Positions 35,040 through 45,550 of a DNA stretch of 64,000 nucleotides are shown here, piece by piece (within the stretch, counting starts at the first letter, position 1; the number at the start of each line of letters is the position of its first letter). The stretch lies in the NCBI GenBank assembly GCA_963969345.1, contig OZ017768.1, positions 10,518,193 to 10,582,192 of the forward strand. Reading direction: 5' to 3'. Both the position numbers and the translations under genes were made by a program. Source of the DNA: Turbatrix aceti. Lineage: Eukaryota > Nematoda > Chromadorea > Rhabditida > Panagrolaimidae. Below the pieces are notes generated by a model. That model made no database searches. It saw only the letters and a list, made by a program, of their open reading frames with translations, and was not told where the DNA came from.

Positions 35040-35490
35040 CGCACGCTTGATCGACAAACAGCCCTCTCACAGCATGTGCTTTCACCTTAATTTCTGACAA
35101 TAGAGAAAAAATAAAAATGCGTTCATTTGCAGAGAGTGTGTTGACTTTGGCAGCTTCGCGCAATGTTATTTTAGAATTGTTAGCGACGGCATCTGCCACA
35201 ATAATTAGGGCAAGTCCTGCAATTGACGATCAAAAACCAAAACTAGAAATCACTGCAATTGTGCCAAAAATCAACATTTTTGTGCCGTTGATGGCTTGTT
35301 TAAAAGCCCAGGGCATCTGCCCTAATTATTGTGGCAGATGCCGTCGCTAACAATTCAAAAATGACATTGCGCAAAGCTGCCAAAGTCAACACACTCTCTG
35401 CAAATCAACGCGTTTTTATGCTTTTTTTCTCGTTACTGTCGGCGAAGCACATCCTGTGCCCTCTGACTTCATACGCCAAGAACAACTTTC
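35040..35490. repeat. Imperfect inverted repeat, ~440 bp
   Basis: The arms pair best over about 100 bp (35113-35216 with 35318-35420, containing TTGTTAGCGACGGCATCTGC and its complement) and continue more weakly outward to GCATGTGC and GCACATCC. No target duplication was found. It may be an old foldback element. Confidence 0.7.
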
Positions 35491-35620
35491 AATCCCTTAA
35501 AAAAACATATAGTGCAGGAAGATACCTGATAATTTTTTTTATCGAAATGTCCGAAAAACGAAAGCATTCCCAAGAACTGATCTGCATTCATGTAATTTGT
35601 CACGTATTTTTATGTTAGTA

Positions 35621-35705
35621 GCATAACATTTATGCAAAAATCTTTTCAAAAATTTGCAACGCGCGCCACATAAAGCCAGTCTTTGCGGTTGAATCAGTCG
35701 AAAAA
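35621..35705 (+). promoter_or_regulatory. Upstream block shared by both tandem paralogs (B copy)
   Basis: Counterpart of 32441-32525, differing by a handful of bases. It marks the 5' limit of the duplicated homology. Confidence 0.55.
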
Positions 35706-37829
35706 ATGCTGGTCGTCACGTGGTTGTGCACGGCGTTGAGCTTCGTCACTGTCCATGGCCTGTTCATGGATATGTACAACGAGCTCTTCCAGATAGAGTT
35801 GCTTGATGACTGCAGCTTTTACGTCTACGACCGCGTCATCCCAAGCAGAGACTCCGAATGGTGCAATCAACCAAAATCATCGATGTTTCCGATGGAATAT
35901 AGGGTAAGTTTTACCCATTATTTATATACAACCAACAAACCATCGAATTGCAGTACTATAACATCAAAGATCCTACGACTTACATGGGCGTTTTTGCAAT
36001 TTACGCGGACAAAAATGACGTCGTACATGCCTACCTTTACCACAGCGACAAACGGGATCTTGAGTCACAAGGTAATGAATTGATTTCTCAGAAGTTTTAT
36101 GAAGCTGGTGTCGGGATCGATGCAGTCAAAGGGTCAATTCCACAATTCACAGAAACAGTTGGAGGGCGGTACGAGATTGTTGGCTTTCGTGTCACCCAGT
36201 TCTTCACCATCAGGTATTTGGCATGTAAGTACTCTCAACCCAAGAACGATTTCTGCCGTGTTGTGAGATATAATTTGAGCGATGAATCTGTCAGTGTCAA
36301 AAGTGTGAGTTTTGACAGTATTTTTTTAAAACTTTTTTTTTCAACTTTAGTGCGGAAAAGACAGTACTTGTGATCCGCTTACCCACATAGATGCCAAATA
36401 TAATATCAACAACAACTATTTTACTGTCAAAGTAGTAGAAGTGCCAGGCTCTACGAAACTTCGAAGGGCTTCAGTGAACGGACGGGTATACGATCTGAGT
36501 TCGATTAAAGCGTCCATCAGCACCGCCATGATGGATCCTCGTGTTTTTCCGGACTTTAGAAAATCATGTAAGTATTGTTTTGCCGCTTGTTGATTCTGAC
36601 GCCACCTTGCAGTTCCTACTGACATTTTTACAACGGAACTCAAAAGTGAACAACCGGCGGAATACAACTCTGTGATTCTGAATGGCGACAAGTTTTCGGC
36701 CGTCGGTGAATCTGAAATGGTCACCTACACGTACGAGACACCGGATGAAAATTGTGAGTTTTGCCTTCTCGGCTGGTAACAGTGGTGACTGTGATGTGCT
36801 TCAGACGACGATCGTCCTTTCTTTTACTACAACAAAAATACCGGGCAGTACACACCGTTTTTCTTGACCTACCAGTCGAAGGGATTAGGCCTCAGCTTTA
36901 CCCTTCGAATTCTCGCCGACGGCCAATTCCATAAAATTTTCGACGAAACTAAGTATATTAACATATGCGGTTTTAACAATTTTCAAAGCACTATCGCTGC
37001 AGCTCCTCGGATTCTCAGCCAAACGTCTGAAATGTTCAACGTCGAAAGCAAGTTATTTCCTGGTTTATACCGGGTTTCATGGATTTTTTTAGTTTTTTTC
37101 TTCACCAACGACAAGGCTTTCAAGTACTGTATTCTCGACGTGAAATATTACTACCAATTCAAGAATTACACCCTAGACGCCCCGGAAAATTCCGGCGTTA
37201 ATAGCTACGTTCATGCACAGACGCGCTCCACGAAGGCGGCCAACTGCGTGTTCGGAGAAAACAGACGCAAGCGAAGGGAGGGCTTTGCTTTTACCAAACA
37301 TCAAGATGACAGAAGCAAAGACGTAGGCCAGCTCTTCAGTCTGAGCGACGACGTTTCGAGCCCCCTTTTTCCCTGCCCAGGATGCGACGAGACCACGGAT
37401 ATCCTTTGCGACGTCAATCCAACTGCAGCGGTAACGTACGATGCGGCGTACTTCCTGTTGACCGTAAAAGGCGACAAAACACAGGTTGTCTACATCGGCG
37501 TTAAACGGAAAGGCTACCAGAAGTATATCGAGTACCGTATCGACCAAGTGGACGGCCGTGTGTACTTCCTACAGCAGGTTTCCCTGCAAATCGAAGCAAA
37601 GGAGATGTACGCGGCACTGCGAACGGGAAATTTTAAAAGCGAACATTACGATGAAAATGACCAGGTCGACGACAATGCGCCCGTACCCACCATTGATTAC
37701 GATGCGATTCTGGCACAACGGAAAAAGGCAGAGGAAGCTGAGGAAGAAGCAGATAGCCTCGCTTTGCTGAACCGCGTTCCAGTGATCTCTCTCATTGCTC
37801 TCGGTGCCTTCCATGTATTTGATTTCTGA
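35706..37829 (+). CDS. Secreted protein of unknown family, tandem paralog B
   Basis: Paralog of the gene at 32526, 628 aa. Exons: 35706-35903, 35954-36304, 36351-36567, 36613-36753, 36805-37047, 37093-37829. The signal peptide is identical to that of A, and every intron falls at the same position and phase. The intron 5 donor is again GCAAGT; here the intron lacks an in-frame stop, so retention would add 15 residues. Furin-like RRKRR and the PCPGC module are conserved. B has an extra acidic stretch before the hydrophobic C-terminus (EEAEEEADSLALLNRVPV). Exons 2-4 have diverged strongly from A while part of exon 6 is identical, which indicates gene conversion or local constraint. Function unknown; the tail suggests GPI anchoring. 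Confidence 0.82.
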
Positions 37830-38457
37830 TTCTGATTGAGCCGACATTGTATTTTTTTTGCTACAATAAAACAAAAAAACTTATCTTTTATAAGGAAGGT
37901 GCATTTACACGAGTGCCTAGATATGGCATCAGTGTATCAGAGGTAACGTCCGACGGCGGATCATTTGCCGGATATTCGAAGGATACGACAGTTTTTTTTT
38001 GTTTTTCTGCTTTCTGCCGAATTTCACGTTTTGTGTTTTTAGCGGATCTTCATTTCAAAAATATGACCCCCCTGCGAACAGGCACCGACAAAACAACACT
38101 TTATTGTGGACATGTAAAAACAGAGAGGCACTTCTGGCAACAAAGCATCAAATTCCTCGTAGTACATAACATGGTAAGCACAAGTTACGGTACAATATAA
38201 AAAATCTTGAATCCAAAATGATGAAGGTGGCTTTACGTGAGATCTCGTCTATTTCAGTGGATACATGCATTGTTACACGGAAGAAAGAACAAGGAACACA
38301 GAATTAGTTATTTTCATTCAAAAATATTTGAGTCAATCTATCGAGCTTTGTTCAAAATTGGAAAAAAATACCCTTATTTGCATATTTTTTTGTGCGAACA
38401 CTACCTTTCCCAGCGTCCAGGTGATCTGCCTGGATCGTCAGAGACAAAACACGAATC
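37830..38457. other. Convergent 3' flanks, no gene
   Basis: Between paralog B and the SUN-domain gene. No coding potential or repeat recognised. Confidence 0.5.
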
Positions 38458-41400
38458 CTACGACGTGAGTGACGTTTTCTTGGTTGGCATTGGCTGAGAC
38501 AAAGTCGGCATCTCAGATGACGTCGTCGACGCGGTTTCCGTGATGTCAAGAGACATTGACGATATCGAAGTTGAGTCATCCCAGTGATGATGATGGGACC
38601 CAACGCCGAGGTCTTCTCCTCCCGGCGCCGACGGTCTCTTGGGATTCTGAGGCGTCGTCGTCGAATCCTTGTGCCTGCGTTGTCGACGCTTTTTCTTGTT
38701 GTTGAGTGACGCAGACGACGAAGAAGTTGTCGCTGTCGGACCACCGGAAGACGGGGTCGTTGTTGGAGGTGACAAAGTTATAGGCGACGACGGATCTACA
38801 GCTAAAAAAATACTTTTTTATTAAAAAAACGTTTTCAAAAAAAACTAACGTTCAGATTTGATTTGTTTAATGTCGAGTTTATTCTCGACGGAAATAGCGC
38901 TCTCTGGAGAAGGAACAATCCTCGAATGAGACGTGGTGTTTTGCAGACGAAACAGTCGCTCGACTTCTGCTTCGACCATCATCTGGACATCAATCGCCGA
39001 TGTGGGTGGTCGCAGGTGTCTGTTTCGAGGCCAGAGAAAGTTGACCAGAATTACGACAGCTAGCGTTGATAGTTGGAGGCATACGATGATTACTACGAGT
39101 TGGTGGGTCTAAAATTGAATTTGAATTGAACAAAAAAAGTTAAACAAAAAAACATTTTACTTAAATTTTGATTTAAAAAATATAAATAAATGCAAAAATA
39201 AACAATAATTTTATAACAAACTAAAAAATGTAATTTTGTTTTAAAATTTTTAACAATAAAAAAATTTCCCGCTATAAAATTTTTTTAGCCACTCACCGTC
39301 CATAATCCGTCACTGGAATCCAGCACAATGTCATCGTATTCCTGGTCGACGCCTTCATCGCTTCTCGTCGTCCTCGTCCGCTTTCCGTCATCCAGACAAG
39401 TCTGAACGACGAGGGCGTTGTGCAGCCTACCGAGGTAGTCAGGTGATGGAATCGTCGTCTGTCGTTCCTCCTTCTGAAGCCTCTCAGCCACGGATCCGGT
39501 GACAGCAAGCAACTTCATGACTTTCGTCTCGAGATCCTTGACTTCTTTTTTGAGACCATCGACTTGGGTTCCAAATTGACGACTCTGGGCTTGGACAGCC
39601 TTGTTGACGGCATCTGTCAGGGCACGGGCAGCTTCTTCGTGTTCTTTTTTGTTCTCTTCCATGTGGGCTACGTACCGCCTCGACAGCTCGGAGAGGTACT
39701 CGCTGGACAGCGACATGTTGAGTTCCAGGGCTGTCAGTCGCTTGTTCAGTTTCATGAATACCGATTCTTTGGGACTGGTCGAGCCTCCTGGAAGCGGAAC
39801 ATCCGGCGCCAGTTGTGGGGGATCGGTTACGATCACCGGTGCCGGAACAATCACTGGTGTCGGAGTTGGCAGAGTTTTGGAATTGTTCTGACTCGCCGGC
39901 GGTGGTGGTTTGGCGTTCTTCGGACACATCGGCCACTGAACTTGCACGCTCTTGATGAATCTCGCCTGGGCCAGGGTGAGGGATCTGTGCCTTCTCGGGG
40001 CTGAGCCCTGTGGGATCCCGGTGGGTTGGGGTCGATGCACATCGCCTCCCTCCAGCCTCACAGAAGAGCAGTGTGCCGGGGCGAAAACGTGGCAGAGGAT
40101 TGATGTATCGTAAATCGAGGGTCCACACTGCCCGCAATCCTGGTACTTCCACGTTGACGGTGTTTGAACCTCAGCTTCCTCTTCGACTTCTTGATCTACC
40201 AAAAAAGTTCTCGTCAGGTGTTCGTCTTCGGCTTGATCTTGATTCTGTTGTTCTTCACGCTGGGATTCTTGATTTTGGACTTCAGTGACGTCAACCTGCA
40301 GAATTTCTTCGTGGGTGGTCGGAGGCGGTTGAAATTGTTCAATAACTGCCGCAGCACTGGCCTCAGCCTCGTATTCGTCTACCATGGATATACCGTATAC
40401 CCTGACAGCAGACAGAGTACAGTAATGCTCTTTACCGTAGTGCGAGAGCAGCTCGAGGCGTATGAACTTGACGTAACCCCTGGAGTCGACGCCAAACGAT
40501 TGAACTTGCCTCGTATCTGCTGCCTGGAGTTCGAGCAACTTGGTCCACTCGAGGGAAGGATACCTTTCCGATCCGAGAACTCGAAAGTCCTTCGCCGACG
40601 ATGAAAAAAGTTCAAAGTTGGCGAGCTCGATGAGGGTCGGTCGGATGGTCTCGCAGAGCTCGATGACGACGTATTTGTCTTTGGCTTGTTCGCAGGGATT
40701 CCGCATGTAATCGTCCTTCTCTTTGTCATTGAGAATGGATGCCCGATTTTCGGCTTCCTCGTTTGCAGCCAAGATTTTTGCGCCACATTCTTTGGAAGCG
40801 TAGTTTCGACGGGGTGGGGTGACTTTGTGGAGTACGACCACTTCAGGACCGACGACTCCCGGAGGAGAAGCATTGGTGCGACCTGGAGGTTGGATGTCGC
40901 CGGGAACGGGGGTTGGAGATTTGTTGTTGTTGGATTGGTGGTGGGGCGTGACAAGAACGACATTGTCATTGGAAGATGGGGTTGGGATTCCCTGAAAACA
41001 ACATGTTAATGGAGCAAAATTTAACAAAAAAAAGTAAAAATTAGTTCTTTTTGGTAAAAATAAAGATTTCGGACAAAAAAAGAGTACATTAGAAAAGTAA
41101 CGCAAAAAACAGGCAAAAATGTTACTTCATGTGCGCTGGATAACGTTCAAAAATCGTTATAATATTACTTTAGGTGCGTCGAATAACATTTATTCGGTGT
41201 TATTTTGTTACGTCCCGTGCGCCGAATAACATTTATTTGGTTCTATTTTGTTACTTCAGGTCTGCTGAATAACATTCAAAAATCACTATTTTGTTACTTT
41301 AGGTACGCAGAGTAACATTCAAAAATTGTTATTAGGTTACTTTAGATACGCTAACCTAATAACGCGCGCTGCGTAGCATTTATTTTACGGGTTTTATGTC

Positions 41401-42304
41401 ACGTTCAAAATTTATTACTGTTCTATTTCTGTCCTTTTTTTGGCATTCTACCGCAAATTTGCCCCAAAAAACCAACCTGGTGAACAACTCTTCTTTTTTC
41501 CATTTCCATTTCAAGTTTCTGCTTCGTCCATTCCTCGAATGTGGCAATAGGGGGCTGTTCTTCCGGCTGCGTCGGTGGGGTCAACGCCGCCGTGTCCGAC
41601 TTTTGAGCAGCACCAGCATCTTCTTCCTTTGCATTTTTCAGTTCGGGTTCCAGTACCTCAGCGACCTGTTCGTCGCCAAAGGAAGTCACGGGAACAAAAA
41701 ATCTGGATGGTGGCAGGCAGTCGGATGAAGACGACACGTCGGCGATGATGCCGTTTAGGTGATCGGAGACGTTGCTGACAGCTGGGCCGTTGTACAAGGA
41801 CGGAGACGAAGAAGCAGGGGATGCCGAAGGAAAGGCCCTCGACGACGAAGAGGATTGGTCATGAAGTTGATTGGAGAAATATGAAGGACTAGAATGGAGT
41901 TGGGAACTGTATTTTCTGAAAATTTTCGTAATGTACAAACATTTTATAAAATTGTAGGATACTGTATTCGTCCATTGTATTTTTTGTCACATAAAAAACA
42001 GAAAATCTATTTTTTTCAACATTTGCAATAAAAATTACCACGCCCAAAAAAACTTACAGAAAAACTCTATCTGCCGCTACTCGTGGGAAGGAATCAAAGA
42101 ACAGTTTTTGTCTAAACGTAATACACGAATTCGACGACGCCGACAACGTTGTAAGTGTCCATGATATCAGAATTGTAAATCTGAAAAAAAAACATTCGTA
42201 ACAAAAAAATCTAAAATTTGACATACAAAAACTTACACAATATAAAACCTTAACAACCACCTAATCGTCTTAGACGTGAGCGCAAATCCGAGCACAGATG
42301 ACAT
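38458..42304 (-). CDS. SUN-domain protein, SUCO/SLP1 (osteopotentia-like) type
   Basis: Predicted ER/nuclear-envelope membrane protein, about 975 aa. Exons on the minus strand: 42304-42237, 42180-42058, 41915-41477, 40991-39297, 39108-38850, 38801-38458. Order: N-terminal hydrophobic signal or anchor (WLLRFYIVFTILISWTLTTL, split by intron 1), low-complexity Ser region, FEEWTKQKLEMEMEKRR, which typically precedes the domain, SUN domain (KDKYVVIELCETIRPTLIEL, then VDSRGYVKFIRLEL and CTLSAVRVYG), acidic linker, coiled coil (LNKRLTALELNMSLSSEYLS), transmembrane helix (VVIIVCLQLSTLAVVILVNF), and a Ser/Pro-rich tail. In yeast, SLP1 works with EMP65 to protect ER membrane proteins; vertebrate SUCO acts in the ER. 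The first exon is uncertain, and an upstream non-AUG or extra exon is possible. Intron 3 carries the dispersed repeat. Confidence 0.87.
41101..41385 (+). repeat. Dispersed internally repeated element, copy 2
   Basis: The best-preserved copy, in an intron of the SUN gene. It aligns end to end with 25967-26222, with units such as GTTACTTTAGGTACGCAGAG and AATAACATTCAAAAATCAC. Confidence 0.8.
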
Positions 42305-42948
42305 GACTTGGGCACAAATGAAGCATCTGGTGGACACAGGTAGCAGGATAGGCGTCGTCAATGGAAGTTGAGCAGGCTCAACGTGGTCGTCAGGAGGAGA
42401 AAAAAAAATAAATTCAGGTGAATGAGTGAAGCGGTGTGCAGGGGAGGGAGGATGGCAAGAAACACGGGAAAGCAAGCGATTGCTCAAAAATTAGGTGAAA
42501 GATGACAGAAGAATTGTCTGACGCGCATCAATGCTTATCGCGACTGCAGGCGGCGGCAACGTTGCGTCTGCGTGGACTGGAGGATGGAATATTCGGGAAA
42601 AGAAGATGAAAAAATCAGTCGCCGGCGTGACGGGAATGTTGCGATCCTGTCTTCTCCCGTTTCGCGTTGAGTTTGTCTGTAAAAAGTTGAAATTATTAAA
42701 AAAACAGCCTTGCAGCAGATGATAAAAACACGTGTAATAAAAAAACAAATAACACGGTGTCGGTCGGTCAGAGGAACTTCAAATGTCATTTATTTTTTTT
42801 AACGCAAAAAAATGTTGTATCATTAAATTTATCTTTCCTTCATTCTGGCAATAAAAATAGCGTCACGAGCACAACCTGACACAAGGCCTGAAAATTCACC
42901 AAAAAAAACTGCCTACAAAGCATAAAAAACCACTTTTATATAGTATAT

Positions 42949-43024
42949 CGTGGACGTCATTTGTGCCTCCTAACATCTGGTCTAATGATAACTAACCACT
43001 GAGTAATGGTGAAATAAATAAATA
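42949..43024 (+). repeat. LINE 3'-tail copy
   Basis: Begins CGTGGACGTCATTTGTGCC and ends GGTGAAATAAATAAATAG. This is the conserved 3' end only. Confidence 0.85.
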
Positions 43025-45177
43025 GTATATCTCTTATAAAAAAAACCCAACAACCGCTAGGCACAAAAAACATCTTGAAGGCTTATAAAATCCTATTCAT
43101 TATCCCTCATCATTAAAAATTGACAAACATAAAAATGTAAGCGAACACATCGGGCGCACTTTGAGGCAATATTTTTTCCATCTGGTGGAGAAATAACACC
43201 CTTATTAATCCACGTGTGCTTGCTTGTAAAAGCCAACGTGTCAAGTTGGTGCTCAAACCATTGCATGAAGCATTCCATCCATTTAATCAGAATAACAATC
43301 ACACCTTCCCTGACTCAACGTGTCAAGTCAACTATCCAGTTGTCAGCCTGAATAGCACCTTGCTACAGGTTCCCCTTTGAAAAAAAACGAAACACGGGCG
43401 CAAACGAAAAAAAGGTAAGAAGCAATAATCTGTGTCATAAAACCACGTTTTGGGGTTATCTAGCCCAGGCCCCGGGCACCCTATCACGTTTTCTTCTTTT
43501 TCATCGCGTGATGAATCGTTAGCACGCAGAGAAGCATCTTGTGTACTTCGTGTGACTTTCACGACGGATTTAAAGTTCACCTCGCACATCAGGTCGCTGC
43601 TGGAAAGCGCCTGATGTTTGACGTTCGTATAAAAATCGTCTGAAGCGTAAAAAAATCGACGCAAGACAAAAAAAAACAAAAGCATGTTTTGCAACCGTCA
43701 GTTTTTTTCCGCAATAAAAAAACGGGCGATCGTAACTTTTTTCAATGAGTCAGGAAAACGTCGAAGAAAAAATGGATCGTAAAACTTTGTAGCTATTAAC
43801 AAAATTTTTGAATTCTGTTTTCGATCGTAAAAAAATCAGTTTCGTATTTTTTTATCATTTAAAAATGTTACGTATTCCCCGATCAATCAAAAAAGTATCA
43901 AACCCTGTAAGCTTCAAAGTCAGTGCATTTACGATACAACCCAGGTGACGTAATCACACCCCTCAATCCATCAAAAAAACTGAAAAAAATTTTTTTCTGC
44001 AACCTGCAAAAAATCACACGTTTGCAGGGAACAGAGTACACTTCAGTTTAAAAAAAATGTGCGGTACCATCCCGCAAAAAATGTGCATGATCTGATGACA
44101 TGACTCCACAATAAGGCGATTTCAAGAGAGTACAATGCATTGAAAATCAAACCAAAATTAAAATTAAAAAATGACAAAAAAATGTTTCATAAAAAATAAA
44201 ACGTCCAAACAATTTTTACTGAACAATAAAAAATGAAATGAATATTTAGACAGTTTCGCACCTGCGGGTATTGGACAAACAATAGAGACCCTTCGCCTTG
44301 CTCTATGACAATTCCGATTCCAAGTCAAAGCACATGGTCTTCAGAGGTTGACGAAATTGTCTGCTTCTGGGTTCCAAAAACCGATCAAATAAATAGGAGT
44401 ACATTTTTTCGTTCATGTTTGTTTGTCGATCATGAAAGGGATGACTGAACCTTTAGAATTTTACAGTCCCTGACAAAAATAATTTTAAAACATCAAAATT
44501 GATTCCGGGGAAAAAGCGGATCAAAACTTCGAAATGTATGAAAAATTACCAAATGTATGAAAAAAAATATACGACAGCGTCAAACAAATGCAAAAGTAAC
44601 ATAGTGATTTTTGAATGTTTGTCATAATTGAAGCAAAAAAATTTCCAAATTTAAACCCCCCCCAATTTTCGAGCTACATCCAAAAATACTATTTTGTAAA
44701 AAAAGTGCATTCCATCAACACCAGTTTAGGTAAATACACGTGACCCAACGTAGTACAAGGAGTAACAGACTGTCACATGACGCCAACTGATAAGAGACCG
44801 ACAAAGTTATTTTAGAGACCCCAAAGCAACCTGTCAGTGCACCGCGGTTCGTTCGTTGCTCTCCACAAGGAAGAAAAAAATAGACAACAAAATGCAAGAA
44901 TTTTCCGTAAAAGTTGATGGATGGTCATGTCTGACATTATCGAAATGTGCACACAGTTTTTAGAGTCCGATCACAGAAAAATCACAAAGAATCAAAAATC
45001 GACAAAAAAATATGAAACAAAAAAATGAGTTTTTTATGTTTGCAGTTGTTCACGTGTAAAAAAACACGTAAGAGCCCCTGACTCAATCAAGGGCCGGGCT
45101 GTCCTCTGACACTAACTATTCCCGTGAACACAGGAAAAACACAAAAAAAATAACGAAACACTGTTGAAGAAAGGTGA

Positions 45178-45217
45178 AACAAAATTCCACGCAGGTGAAC
45201 CGACGTGGAATTTTGTT
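45178..45217. repeat. Perfect short hairpin
   Basis: AACAAAATTCCACG and its exact complement are separated by 12 nt. No transcript evidence is visible. Confidence 0.5.
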
Positions 45218-45550
45218 GCGTCCAAAAATTTGTCAGAGTTCTAGGACAATGTTTTTTCATAAACAATAATTTTTCGACCTCCGCACAACACAGAAAACTT
45301 TTTTTAATAAAAAAAAATAAAAATATGGCAACGGTGCCAAAAATCCGCCAGCAACCGTTAAAAAAACCACTTTTTTCCTCGACCTTTTTTTCATCAGTTT
45401 AACACAAGGCATAAATTAGACCAAGAATAAAAAAAACATAGAGAAAAGTAATTGTAACACACACGCGGGTGGATATAACGAAGATGTTACCGCTGAAAAA
45501 AAAACAACAAAAAGCAATGTTTCGTTTTTATCTTTCTTCCATCGCTTTTT

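Larger units (their letters stand above)
34577..35705. other. Spacer between tandem paralogs
   Basis: Holds the paralog A 3' UTR, the inverted repeat at 35040-35490, and the B-copy upstream block (35621-35705). No gene seen. Confidence 0.5.
42305..45550. other. Intergenic 3.2 kb, no gene
   Basis: The 5' flank of the SUN gene and the 3' flank of PSMB1. It contains one LINE tail (42949-43024), a hairpin (45178-45217) and many A/T homopolymers. I cannot support any gene. Confidence 0.5.
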
